Below are positions 9,777-19,297 of a stretch of DNA of 64,000 nt, in pieces. Source of the stretch: Marinilabiliales bacterium (GTDB lineage: Bacteria > Bacteroidota > Bacteroidia > Bacteroidales > F082). The notes below the pieces were generated by a model. The model made no database searches. It was not told where the DNA came from and saw only the letters and a list, made by a program, of their open reading frames with translations. The stretch is taken from positions 1 through 64,000 of the forward strand of contig PKTA01000178.1 in the NCBI GenBank assembly GCA_002869365.1. The letters run 5' to 3'. Positions within the stretch are counted from its first letter, which is position 1, and each line of letters begins with the position of its first letter. The position numbers and the translations under genes are program-made.

Positions 9777-11621
9777 TTATGCGCCAAAATCTAAGCCCAG
9801 TTGATCTTTTAGTTTGACAATACCCGGGTAGTCTTTTGCTAATTCATCGAACTTCTCATTATCGAAATAGGCTTTTTTAACTTCATCTACTTCAGGAACT
9901 ATTGCCTTTAATTTTATCTGATTATTTTTCAGTTCACGCTTTATAAATTCCAGTAAACTTGTTTGATGTAATAAATCCTTTGCCATAATATGATTATCAA
10001 CCATATATTCAATGACAAAATCGTCGGTCAATTTGGGAGTGTACTTTGCTATGGCACTGGCAAAACTTGGAGATTTGGATTGATACCCCACAACAAATTC
10101 TTTCCAAACTTCCTCTAGCTTTTCCTGAGTAAATTCATTTTTAATTACCGGCTCATCTCCCTCTTCACTTTTGTTCTTTTCGTCTTTTAGGGCTTTTAAA
10201 CTTTCAGTAATTGAAATCCGCCTAATTTTTCTTCCGGAATCATCCTTTGGCTTATTTTTTTTCTCCGATTCTTCAATTTTATCATCGCCAGTAATATCAG
10301 TTTGAACCTGCCCCGTTTCACTTTCCTTATTTGTATCATCAACTTTAACTTCTGATGATTCTTTAGCAGGAGGAGGAGTTTTAATTTCTTCCTTTATCTC
10401 AGGCTTTTTTGAGACTTCTTTTTCTTTTTTGTTTACCGGTTGAGGAGTTTTGTATTCAACTTTTCTCTCCAACGATTGATCTTTACTTTTTTGAGAAATA
10501 TTAACTTTATCATCAAAACCACCAGCAGTATTCGATAACTTAGCCAACTGCATCAGGGCAATTTCAATATGTAGCCTTTTATTATTACTGGCCTTATAAC
10601 TGAGGTCAGTTTTATTGCAGATATCAAGAGCATTTATCAAAAGGGCTGAATTACAATTATTAGCCTGATTTAAGTAATTTTCCTTTTGCTTGTCGCTGGC
10701 CAAAAGCAATTTTATTGTAGTTTCATTTTTAAGTACCAATAAGTTTCTCAGATGATTTCCCAGTCCAATAATAAAGTTTTGTCCATCGAAACCATTTTCG
10801 ATAATTTCATCAAAAGTTAATAATAAATCTGGAATATTTGATTTAATTATGGCATCTGTAACGCTAAAAAAGTACTCATAATCGAGTATATTAAGATTTT
10901 CGATTACATTTTTATATGTAAGGTGATCGCCACTATAACTAACTATCTGATCGAACGTTGAAAGAGCATCACGGAGTGCTCCATCTGATTTCTGAGCGAT
11001 AATATTCAGGGCTTCTATTTCGGCTTCAATATTCTCATTATTAGCAACATACGAAAGGTGCTGCGCAATATCTTCCACATTTATTCTTCTAAAATCAAAA
11101 ATCTGACAACGTGAAAGTATTGTTGGCAATATTTTATGTTTTTCGGTAGTTGCAAGAATAAATTTCGCATAAGCTGGCGGTTCTTCAAGTGTTTTTAGAA
11201 ATGCATTGAAGGCCGCTTGAGAAAGCATATGAACCTCATCTATTATATAAACTTTGTATTTTCCTATTTGTGGTGGTATACGAACCTGATCAACCAGATT
11301 CCTGATGTCGTCGACCGAATTGTTGGAAGCTGCATCTAATTCATGGATGTTGAAGGAGGCATTATTATTAAATGAAGTGCACGACTCACATTTGTCGCAT
11401 GGTTCATAAGTTTCTGTCAGGTTCTCACAATTAATAGTTTTGGCCATAATTCTGGCACATGTTGTTTTTCCAACACCTCTTGGCCCTGTAAACAAAAAGG
11501 CTTGCGCCAGATGGTTGCTTTTTATTGCATTTAGCAAAGTGGTTGTAATAGCATTTTGACCAACAACCTGCTTAAAAGTTACAGGACGGTATTTGCGCGC
11601 AGATACTACAAAATTATCCAT
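9777..11621 (-). CDS. dnaX: DNA polymerase III subunit gamma/tau
   Basis: RKYRPVTFKQVVGQ, GPRGVGKTTCARIMAKTINC, IDEVHMLSQAAFNAFLKTLEEPP. Confidence 0.96.
   Translation of the reverse strand: MDNFVVSARKYRPVTFKQVVGQNAITTTLLNAIKSNHLAQAFLFTGPRGVGKTTCARIMAKTINCENLTETYEPCDKCESCTSFNNNASFNIHELDAASNNSVDDIRNLVDQVRIPPQIGKYKVYIIDEVHMLSQAAFNAFLKTLEEPPAYAKFILATTEKHKILPTILSRCQIFDFRRINVEDIAQHLSYVANNENIEAEIEALNIIAQKSDGALRDALSTFDQIVSYSGDHLTYKNVIENLNILDYEYFFSVTDAIIKSNIPDLLLTFDEIIENGFDGQNFIIGLGNHLRNLLVLKNETTIKLLLASDKQKENYLNQANNCNSALLINALDICNKTDLSYKASNNKRLHIEIALMQLAKLSNTAGGFDDKVNISQKSKDQSLERKVEYKTPQPVNKKEKEVSKKPEIKEEIKTPPPAKESSEVKVDDTNKESETGQVQTDITGDDKIEESEKKNKPKDDSGRKIRRISITESLKALKDEKNKSEEGDEPVIKNEFTQEKLEEVWKEFVVGYQSKSPSFASAIAKYTPKLTDDFVIEYMVDNHIMAKDLLHQTSLLEFIKRELKNNQIKLKAIVPEVDEVKKAYFDNEKFDELAKDYPGIVKLKDQLGLDFGA
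10404..10410 (-). promoter_or_regulatory. Candidate programmed -1 ribosomal frameshift heptamer in dnaX
   Basis: Minus strand tcA AAA AAG cct gag in zero frame; -1 frame reads GCC TGA at once. Confidence 0.55.
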
Positions 11622-11741
11622 AAATATATTTGAAATTTAAACTTCAAAAATATAAAATAAAGTTGATGATTAGAATCTGATTCGGCTTTAGTTAGTTTTA
11701 TTTCTTGTTATACTTGAAAAAATATATAATTTTGACATCTT

Positions 11742-13055
11742 ATGGATGAGATACTGATTTATGCACCAAAACTTACAGCCAGAGTGAGATACGTATTTCG
11801 CTTGGTTTTTATTGAACTACTGCGTAAGAAGCCGGTGTTTACATCCAATGTTGATGAATTTCAGTCGAGTGACCTTCCGAAGATAATTTATGGAGATAAG
11901 CCAATTTCAGATGATATTTTCTTTAACTCATCAGGTTTATTATTTGAAAAAGGAATAAATGATGTAGAACTGGAACCTTTCGACTATGAGGGTATGCGGG
12001 TGATATTTCCGGTTTATAATAAATACTCGGTTTTGCCATTTGATGTTTTTGCTGCTATATTTTATTTTGTTTCAAGATATGAGGAATATCAACCATATAA
12101 AGTTGATATGCATGGTAGGTTTACAGCCCATTTATCAACTGCTTATAAACTAGGAATTCTGGAAAAACCTGTAGTAAATATATGGGCATTGAAAATAAAG
12201 GATATAATTCTTAATAAATATCCCGATTTAAAATTCACACAACTACAGTATAAATTTGTTCCTACATACGATATAGATTCCGCATATGCATATACTCAAA
12301 AAGGACTTATCAGGTCAATTGGCGGATTTATAGTTTCTCTAAAGCGTTTCGAATGGCAGGATATAGTTGACAGGATAAGGGTGTTGATAACAAGGCGTAA
12401 AGATCCGTTTGATACCTTCGATTTACAAATATCTTATCAAAAAAAATATGGCTTAAGGCCGATATATTTTATCCTCTTTGGTAGATATGGTCAATACAAC
12501 AAAAATATTAATACGCGAAATAAATCGTTCAGGTTTTTAATTAAAATGCTCAGCGATTATGCTAGTATTGGAATTCATCCTTCCTATTATACAGTTGAAG
12601 ACGATAGTTTGTTACCAACAGAAAAGAAGAATCTTGAAAATGCAATTAATAAGAGTATAGATTGTAGTCGTCAGCATTTTCTACGATTAAATCTGCCATC
12701 TACTTACAGGCAATTAATTAATAATGATATTACCGACGATTTTTCAATGGGATTTGCAGCCCAGCCAGGTTTTAGAGCCGGTATATGTAGTTCGTATAAC
12801 TTCTATGATATCGATTTAGAGGCAGAAACAAATTTCAGAATTCATCCATTCGCTGTTATGGATGGAACGCTTAGAGATTATTTGGATATGACACCTGCCG
12901 ATGCAATAAGCAAAATAAGTCAACTTATTGATGAAGTTAAAAAGGTTAACGGAACTTTTATTTCGCTATGGCATAACGAATCGTTAAGCGATACAAAAAG
13001 ATGGACTGGCTGGCTTCACGTTTATGAGCAATTGCTCAGAAAAGCAATTGATTAA
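11742..13055 (+). CDS. Polysaccharide deacetylase family protein
   Basis: FVPTYDIDSAYAYT, IGIHPSYYTVEDDS, FISLWHNESLSD deacetylase-like motifs. Confidence 0.7.
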   Translation: MDEILIYAPKLTARVRYVFRLVFIELLRKKPVFTSNVDEFQSSDLPKIIYGDKPISDDIFFNSSGLLFEKGINDVELEPFDYEGMRVIFPVYNKYSVLPFDVFAAIFYFVSRYEEYQPYKVDMHGRFTAHLSTAYKLGILEKPVVNIWALKIKDIILNKYPDLKFTQLQYKFVPTYDIDSAYAYTQKGLIRSIGGFIVSLKRFEWQDIVDRIRVLITRRKDPFDTFDLQISYQKKYGLRPIYFILFGRYGQYNKNINTRNKSFRFLIKMLSDYASIGIHPSYYTVEDDSLLPTEKKNLENAINKSIDCSRQHFLRLNLPSTYRQLINNDITDDFSMGFAAQPGFRAGICSSYNFYDIDLEAETNFRIHPFAVMDGTLRDYLDMTPADAISKISQLIDEVKKVNGTFISLWHNESLSDTKRWTGWLHVYEQLLRKAID

Positions 13056-13058
13056 TAT

Positions 13059-13991
13059 ATGATTACGCATTTAATATCAAGCCAAATTGACCATGAAAAA
13101 TGGGATGAGTGCATTAACAACTCCTTTAACGGAAACGCATATGCTCTATCATGGTTTCTTAATTTTGCACATCCCGAATGGGAAGCCCTGATAGAAAATG
13201 ATTATGAAACAGTAATGCCCTTGCCTGTTAGCAGGAAATATGGGATGAGTTATGTATTACAACCCTATTTTATTCAGCAATTGGGAGTTTTTTCAAAAAC
13301 TAAACTTTATCCTGATAAAATCAGGGAATTTTTGGATGCTATTCCTCCGAAAGTAAAATACCTGGATATTAACCTGAATATTCATAACAAAATTGATGGT
13401 CTTAACTTAAGCCCTACAAAAAACAGAAATTATATGTTGGATTTGGTTCTGGATTATGAAAGTCTTAAATCAAATTATAATGAAAATACCAAAAGAAACC
13501 TGGGCAAAGCTCTGAAGAATGGACTTCAGTTGCTTAAAAATATTAAACCTGCGGAACTTATCAACTTATTCAGGGAAAACAAAGGAAGTGATTTAAACAC
13601 GTTTGCCGATAATGATTATAAGACCCTCGAGCGTATTATTTATATGTCGATGCATAAGGGTGTAGGGTTTGTTTATGGTGTTTATGATAAGGAAAATCAA
13701 TTGTGTGCAGCAGCATTTTTTTTAAGGCATCGTAACAATTTAATCTTCTTATTTTCGGGCAGTAATGAACGTGCACGACAAAACAGGGCTATGTTTTTCC
13801 TTATCGACTCGATTATTAAAAATAATTCACCTAGTCCGAAAACTCTTGATTTTGAGGGCTCAAACGATGATAATTTAGCAAGATTCTATAAAGGTTTTGG
13901 TGCAAAAGAAGTTTTGTATGACAGACTGAAAATTAACAGGGCGGTTTTTCCATTAAAGAATTTGATTAATATTTATTTGGGCAGTAAATAA
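13059..13991 (+). CDS. GNAT/FemAB-like acyltransferase
   Basis: NENTKRNLGKALKNGLQL, GFVYGVYDKENQLCAAAFFLRHRN, LDFEGSNDDNLARFYKGFGA. Confidence 0.65.
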   Translation: MITHLISSQIDHEKWDECINNSFNGNAYALSWFLNFAHPEWEALIENDYETVMPLPVSRKYGMSYVLQPYFIQQLGVFSKTKLYPDKIREFLDAIPPKVKYLDINLNIHNKIDGLNLSPTKNRNYMLDLVLDYESLKSNYNENTKRNLGKALKNGLQLLKNIKPAELINLFRENKGSDLNTFADNDYKTLERIIYMSMHKGVGFVYGVYDKENQLCAAAFFLRHRNNLIFLFSGSNERARQNRAMFFLIDSIIKNNSPSPKTLDFEGSNDDNLARFYKGFGAKEVLYDRLKINRAVFPLKNLINIYLGSK

Positions 13992-13999
13992 TAATTTAT

Positions 14000-14323
14000 C
14001 TAAAAATCTCCGTCTTCTTTAAAAATATCAATATCAATCGATTCTATATGAGTTTCTTCAAGAAAATATTTTACTCTTTTGTGCATTTGTAAATTATCAT
14101 TTAAAAATACTGCTTCGGGTTTTACTTTGTCTGATTTTTCATCAATTATGGTTATTATTTTTTCATAATGTTCTTCGGCAACTAAATCAATGTCTTCGTC
14201 GATCATATTTTTACTTATTTTGGGTAATGTATGGTTTACCACAATTCCATAAGTATCCTTCACTTTACTTAACATCTCCTGCGTCCATTCCTGATATGGA
14301 CTCTCTGTGCAATTAACTAACAT
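14000..14323 (-). CDS. Hypothetical protein, small alpha/beta fold
   Basis: 107-aa ORF starting LVNCTESPYQEWTQEMLSKVKDTYGIVV; intergenic, no competing ORF. Confidence 0.6.
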   Translation of the reverse strand: MLVNCTESPYQEWTQEMLSKVKDTYGIVVNHTLPKISKNMIDEDIDLVAEEHYEKIITIIDEKSDKVKPEAVFLNDNLQMHKRVKYFLEETHIESIDIDIFKEDGDF

Positions 14324-14564
14324 AACACACTTTTTTAGTAAAACAAACGCACTAATTTTATAATAATGCGTGTAAATATAAGTGGATTTTTTCTAAATAT
14401 AAAATGAAGTTATAAACACTTTCATCTTATTGTTCAATGTATATTTCTATCTGACTAAGAGGGCTTTTTATAACCATTATAAATTTTGTTAATAAGATAT
14501 TATATGCGATTGATTTTATACTTTTGCTCTTTGTTTAATTATTAACGATAAAAAAACTAAAATA

Positions 14565-16121
14565 ATGAATAAATATCAGGATAAAGCCACAATATTGGCT
14601 GAACTTGGATTGAGCGAACTTAACGCTGGTGTTTCAACCGGACAAGAATGGTTTGATACTGAAGGAGCAGTTACTGCTTCCATATCCCCCATTGATGGAG
14701 AAGAGATTGCCAAGGTTAAAAATGCTACCCTTGAAGACTATGAAATGGTGATAAAGAAAGCCCAGTCTGCTTTCAAGGAATGGCGTTTAGTACCTGCTCC
14801 TGTAAGAGGAGAAATTGTACGTCAAATAGGATTGGCTTTGCGTGATAAGAAAGAAGCTTTGGGAGCTTTAGTGACCCTCGAAATGGGAAAAATCTATCAG
14901 GAAGGTCTTGGGGAAGTACAGGAGATGATCGATATTTGCGACTTTGCTGTAGGACAGTCACGTCTTATTAATGGTGTAAACCTGCAGTCGGAAAGACCTG
15001 AACACCGTCTTTCTGAGCAATATCATCACTTAGGAATTGTTGGGATTGTTACTTCCTACAATTTTCCTGTTGCTGTATGGGCATGGAATACTGCCCTTGC
15101 TGCAATAGCCGGTGATGTGGTTGTTTGGAAACCTTCGTCAAAAACACCTATAACAGCTTTGGCAACACAAAAGATTATTAAAGATGTATTAATTGCAAAC
15201 AATGTTCCTGAAGGCGTGTTTAACTTAGTAGTTGCAAAATCATCAGTGATGGGCGATAACTTCCTGGCCGACAATAGAATACCTCTTTTATCGGTAACAG
15301 GATCTACTGCTGTTGGAAAACGTGTTGGCGGAATTGTTGGAAAACGTTTAGGTAAAACTATTTTGGAATTAGGCGGAAACAATGCCGTAATTATTTCTCC
15401 TAAAGCCGATATACAAATGGCTATTATGTCTACTGTTTTCGGTACTGTTGGTACTGCAGGTCAAAGATGCACATCCACAAGAAGAGTTATTATACATGAA
15501 GATATTTTTGATGAGGTAAGAGATAAATTTGTTTCAGCTTACAAAAAGATAGTTCCAAAAATTGGCAATCCTTTAAATGAAGAATATTTGGTTGGACCAT
15601 TAATTGATAATGGCTCGGTTGAATTGTTTAAAAATGCTGTTGTAAGCGTTGAAAAAGAAGGTGGAAAAGTTTTATTTGGTGGTCACGTTCTTGAAGGAGA
15701 AGGTTTTGAATCAGGTAATTATGTAGTGCCTTGTATAGCAGAAGCTGAGAATCACTTCGAAATTGTGCAGGAAGAAACATTTGCACCTATTGTTTATCTG
15801 ATAAAATATAAAGGGGATATCACAAATGCTATCGATATTCAAAACAATGTTCCTCAAGGACTTTCCTCAGCTTGTTTTACTCTCGATATGAGAGAAGCCG
15901 AAACCTTTTTATCACTCGCCGGTTCCGATTGCGGTATTGCAAATGTGAACCTTGGTACTTCAGGTGCTGAAATTGGTGGCGCCTTCGGTGGTGAAAAAGA
16001 TACAGGTGGAGGACGTGAGTCTGGTTCAGATGCGTGGAAAATTTATATGCGCCGACAAACAAATACTGTAAATTATGGAGCAGAACTTCCTTTAGCACAA
16101 GGTATAAAGTTCGATATTTAA
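14565..16121 (+). CDS. Aldehyde dehydrogenase family protein (ALDH7-like)
   Basis: LELGGNNAVIISPKAD, GTAGQRCTSTRRVI, VTSYNFPVAVWAWNTALA; GAEIGGAFGGEKDTGGGRESGSDAWK near C-terminus. Confidence 0.92.
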   Translation: MNKYQDKATILAELGLSELNAGVSTGQEWFDTEGAVTASISPIDGEEIAKVKNATLEDYEMVIKKAQSAFKEWRLVPAPVRGEIVRQIGLALRDKKEALGALVTLEMGKIYQEGLGEVQEMIDICDFAVGQSRLINGVNLQSERPEHRLSEQYHHLGIVGIVTSYNFPVAVWAWNTALAAIAGDVVVWKPSSKTPITALATQKIIKDVLIANNVPEGVFNLVVAKSSVMGDNFLADNRIPLLSVTGSTAVGKRVGGIVGKRLGKTILELGGNNAVIISPKADIQMAIMSTVFGTVGTAGQRCTSTRRVIIHEDIFDEVRDKFVSAYKKIVPKIGNPLNEEYLVGPLIDNGSVELFKNAVVSVEKEGGKVLFGGHVLEGEGFESGNYVVPCIAEAENHFEIVQEETFAPIVYLIKYKGDITNAIDIQNNVPQGLSSACFTLDMREAETFLSLAGSDCGIANVNLGTSGAEIGGAFGGEKDTGGGRESGSDAWKIYMRRQTNTVNYGAELPLAQGIKFDI

Positions 16122-16139
16122 TTTATTATTATAAATAAA

Positions 16140-16190
16140 ATTGTTCACGGAGTTTTTTAACATCAAATTTAACTTCGTGAACAATTTTTC
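16140..16190 (+). terminator. Rho-independent terminator
   Basis: attgttcacggagtt ... aacttcgtgaacaat 15-bp stem (one mismatch) then TTTTC. Confidence 0.8.
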
Positions 16191-16207
16191 TTTTAAAAAC
16201 CTTCACA

Positions 16208-16236
16208 TTGCACAATTGTAAAAAGGCATACTTTTG
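16208..16236 (+). promoter_or_regulatory. Bacteroidota-type promoter (-33 TTG / -7 TACTTTTG)
   Basis: TTG at 16208-16210, 18-nt spacer, TACTTTTG at 16229-16236; matches TTG-N17-19-TAnnTTTG. Confidence 0.55.
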
Positions 16237-16251
16237 TAATAATTTAAAACT

Positions 16252-16638
16252 ATGAAGCACTTAATCTTAATAGCACTTATTGCAGTTATTACACTTTTTT
16301 CCTGTAATAACCAGAATTCCAAAGTAGAAAACTCAAAAAGTAAAATTGAAATAACTCAGGATAGTTTAAGAAACAATAATTCAGGTCTTGATAGTATAAC
16401 AAAGTATAATATAAATATGGATATGACTTTGAGTGAAGTATCAAAAAAGAACTCCATTAACTTGAATTATCTTAAATCTGAACTAGGAATACCTGCCAGT
16501 TTAAAGCACGACTATCAGTTAAAAACCATAAGTAAAAATTTCAAATTTGAGATTAAAGATATTGAAAGAATAATAAAGCAATATCATAATGATAGAATTG
16601 AAAGGATAAAAAATAATGTTTCAAAATCATCAAAATAA
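16252..16638 (+). CDS. Small lipoprotein, hypothetical
   Basis: Signal peptide with lipobox-like LFSCNNQN; 128 aa. Confidence 0.65.
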   Translation: MKHLILIALIAVITLFSCNNQNSKVENSKSKIEITQDSLRNNNSGLDSITKYNINMDMTLSEVSKKNSINLNYLKSELGIPASLKHDYQLKTISKNFKFEIKDIERIIKQYHNDRIERIKNNVSKSSK

Positions 16639-16648
16639 ACTAAGTACT

Positions 16649-17848
16649 ATGAAAAGGGTAATTTCAATTATTATTGCTTTGGTAACGATAATAAGTATCG
16701 ATACCTTCGCTCAGGAAGATGTAAAAAAAGAAGAAAAGGGCTATGTATTTACTGATGTAATTTCTATACCCCATACAACTGTGCGTAACCAATTTCGCTC
16801 AGGAACATGCTGGAGTTTTTCAGGACTAGCATTTATTGAGGCTGAACTTTTAAGAGAAACAGGAAAAAAATATGATCTTTCTGAAATGTTTTGTGTTAAC
16901 CATACATATTCTGAAAAGGCAGAAAAATATGTACGTACTGGAGGGAATTTAAATTTTGGTTCAGGAGCAGAATTTACTGATGTTTTTAATGTAATTAAGA
17001 ATTATGGAATAGTTCCTGAAGAAGTTTATTCAGGACTGGAATACGGAACCGAATTGCATACGCATGGTGAACTTGACGAACTTTTAAAATCATATGTAGA
17101 TGCTATTATTAAAAATAGAAATAAGAAACTTACTCCCGTATGGCATGAAGGATTTGACAAGGTTTTAGATACATATCTGGGTGATCTCCCTGAAACATTT
17201 ACTTATGAGGGAGTAGAGTACTCTCCTGCTTCATTTCGTGATATGTTAGGAATTAATGTAGACGATTACATGGAATTTACATCATATACACATCATCCTT
17301 TTTATGAGGCATTTGCAATAGCAATCCCCGACAATTGGTTGTGGGCACGATGGATGAATATTCCAATGGATGAAATGATGGATATTATTGATAACTCACT
17401 TGAAAAAGGCTATACTGTTGCCTGGGGTGCTGATGTGTCTGACAAAGGTTTCTCATGGAAAAATGGAGTTGCTGTGATTCCTGATATGGAAAAATCTGAC
17501 TTGGAAGGAACTGAAAAAGAAAAGTGGGAAACGCTAACAAACAAGGAAAAGGCAAAAGCAGCCTTTAGTTTTGATGGTCCTGCAAAAGAAAAGACAATTA
17601 CTCAGGAGATGCGACAGCAAGCATATGATAATTACACTGTTACAGATGATCATGGTATGTTAATAGTTGGTGCAGCCACAGATCAATTAGGTAATAAGTA
17701 CTACAAAATTAAAAATTCATGGGGCACTGAAGGCCATGTTTATAATGGGTATTTTTACGCTTCAGAATCATATGTTAAATTGCAAACTATTGGTATAGCA
17801 GTTAATAAAAAAGTTATCCCAAAAGAAATAATGAAAAAAATTAAATAG
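16649..17848 (+). CDS. C1 family (bleomycin hydrolase-like) aminopeptidase, secreted
   Basis: QFRSGTCWSFSGLAFIEAE (Cys), DDHGMLIVGAA (His), KIKNSWGTEG (Asn); start moved to internal ATG MKRVISIIIALVTIISIDTFAQ (signal peptide). Confidence 0.9.
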   Translation: MKRVISIIIALVTIISIDTFAQEDVKKEEKGYVFTDVISIPHTTVRNQFRSGTCWSFSGLAFIEAELLRETGKKYDLSEMFCVNHTYSEKAEKYVRTGGNLNFGSGAEFTDVFNVIKNYGIVPEEVYSGLEYGTELHTHGELDELLKSYVDAIIKNRNKKLTPVWHEGFDKVLDTYLGDLPETFTYEGVEYSPASFRDMLGINVDDYMEFTSYTHHPFYEAFAIAIPDNWLWARWMNIPMDEMMDIIDNSLEKGYTVAWGADVSDKGFSWKNGVAVIPDMEKSDLEGTEKEKWETLTNKEKAKAAFSFDGPAKEKTITQEMRQQAYDNYTVTDDHGMLIVGAATDQLGNKYYKIKNSWGTEGHVYNGYFYASESYVKLQTIGIAVNKKVIPKEIMKKIK

Positions 17849-17865
17849 TTTCTCATTTCACATTT

Positions 17866-17908
17866 TTAAAAAAAGCACCAAAATCATACAGTTTTTGGTG
17901 CTTTTTTA
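17866..17908 (+). terminator. Rho-independent terminator
   Basis: aaaagcaccaaaa ... ttttggtgcttttttaatt hairpin plus T tract. Confidence 0.75.
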
Positions 17909-18015
17909 ATTATTACTTATTTTGTTCATCATTCGTAAGTGTAAAATAGTTAATAATATGTAGTTCTCTCTGTTAGAATTAGTTATTTTTACAAAAAATC
18001 GCTGTAATAACTAAT

Positions 18016-18594
18016 ATGAAGAAAACTGCTATAATTGTTGATGACGAAATTGCTGGTCTTGAGCATTTAAGTCGTTTACTTAACACTTGTGCTGATGTTC
18101 AACTTTTAGCATCTACCACCATACCTGAAGAGGCAATTGAACTTATTACCAAAAACAAACCTGATATTTTATTTCTGGATATTGAAATGCCACGAATTAG
18201 TGGATTTGAAGTATTAGAAATTACCAGAAACCAGGGACTTATACCGTACGTTGTTTTTACAACAGCCTATAGTCAATATGCTATAAAAGCAATAAAGGAG
18301 AATGCCTTCGATTATTTATTAAAACCAATAGATATTGAAGAACTCAGAATTACTCTTGATAGAATTGATGAGGTAGTCAATACGCCAAATTTATACCCAA
18401 ACAATCTCACAAGAATATTGAGTCGTCGTGAATTACAGATCCTTGAGTTAATAGTAGAGGGTAAAACTAGTAAGGAAATAGGAGAGGAGTTGTTTATATC
18501 GAAAGTAACTGTAGATACACACAGAAGAAATATACTTGAAAAGACAAAAGCGAAAAGTACTGCTGATTTGATTGCAACTATTTTGTTGAAATAG
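18016..18594 (+). CDS. Response regulator: receiver domain plus LuxR-type HTH
   Basis: Receiver DDE / PDILFLDIEMPRISGFE / VFTTAYSQYAIKA / FDYLLKP; LSRRELQILELIVEGKTSKEIGEELFISKVTVDTHRRNIL. Confidence 0.92.
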   Translation: MKKTAIIVDDEIAGLEHLSRLLNTCADVQLLASTTIPEEAIELITKNKPDILFLDIEMPRISGFEVLEITRNQGLIPYVVFTTAYSQYAIKAIKENAFDYLLKPIDIEELRITLDRIDEVVNTPNLYPNNLTRILSRRELQILELIVEGKTSKEIGEELFISKVTVDTHRRNILEKTKAKSTADLIATILLK

Positions 18595-18634
18595 TTATTA
18601 TTATAAAATTTATTAACCAAAATAAGAATGGATT

Positions 18635-19219
18635 ATGTCGTTAAAAATAATTGTTATTGATGATGATTTTTTTGAAAGATCAAGATTAGTTAAGTTATTG
18701 TCTTATTGCGATTCCAAAAAATATAAATTATATGAAAGTGAGCCTGATGATGCCCTTAAATTAATAGAAAATGTACGACCCGATATTATTTTTATAGAAA
18801 TTATTATGAAAAATTATTCGGGTTTCAAGATTATAAAGTCAGTATTTAAGATAGGCTTGCAATCTAGTGTAATTTATGTTCATAATTCTGATAAATACGC
18901 AATAGAATCCATTAGAAATAATGCTTTTGACTATTTAGTTAAACCAGTTAATATCGATGAGTTAAAAAAATGTTTAAAAAGATTTTTAAACCATAATTAC
19001 TCAATCGACAATGGTGATGTGCTTGATATAAGCAATTTGTCTAACAGAGAAATCGAAGTACTTAAACAATTAATTAATGGTTTAAGTTCCAAGGAGATAG
19101 CCCAGAAACTAAATATAAGTATAAATACGGTTAACTCTCACAGAAGTAATTTATTAAAAAAATGTCGTGTTAAAAATGTTGTTGAACTGATGAATAAATC
19201 AAGAAATTTGTTTATTTGA
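18635..19219 (+). CDS. Response-regulator paralog with degenerate receiver plus LuxR-type HTH
   Basis: DDD and FDYLVKP retained but phosphoacceptor position is Glu (PDIIFIEIIMKNYSGF); LSNREIEVLKQLINGLSSKEIAQKLNISINTVNSHRSNLLKK. Confidence 0.88.
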   Translation: MSLKIIVIDDDFFERSRLVKLLSYCDSKKYKLYESEPDDALKLIENVRPDIIFIEIIMKNYSGFKIIKSVFKIGLQSSVIYVHNSDKYAIESIRNNAFDYLVKPVNIDELKKCLKRFLNHNYSIDNGDVLDISNLSNREIEVLKQLINGLSSKEIAQKLNISINTVNSHRSNLLKKCRVKNVVELMNKSRNLFI

Positions 19220-19297
19220 TTTACTTTTTGTTTAACTTGCATACTTAATTCATTTTGGATATTTTTGACATTTTATAACCATTTTATTTATTAAATT

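Noticed and set aside
15056-15382. 108-aa minus-strand ORF within aldehyde dehydrogenase
   Set aside because: Shadow ORF; sense strand has full ALDH motifs.
16616-16648. Annotated N-terminal extension of the C1 peptidase (MFQNHQNKLST)
   Set aside because: Internal ATG at 16649 begins a normal signal peptide; the extension only overlaps the previous gene.
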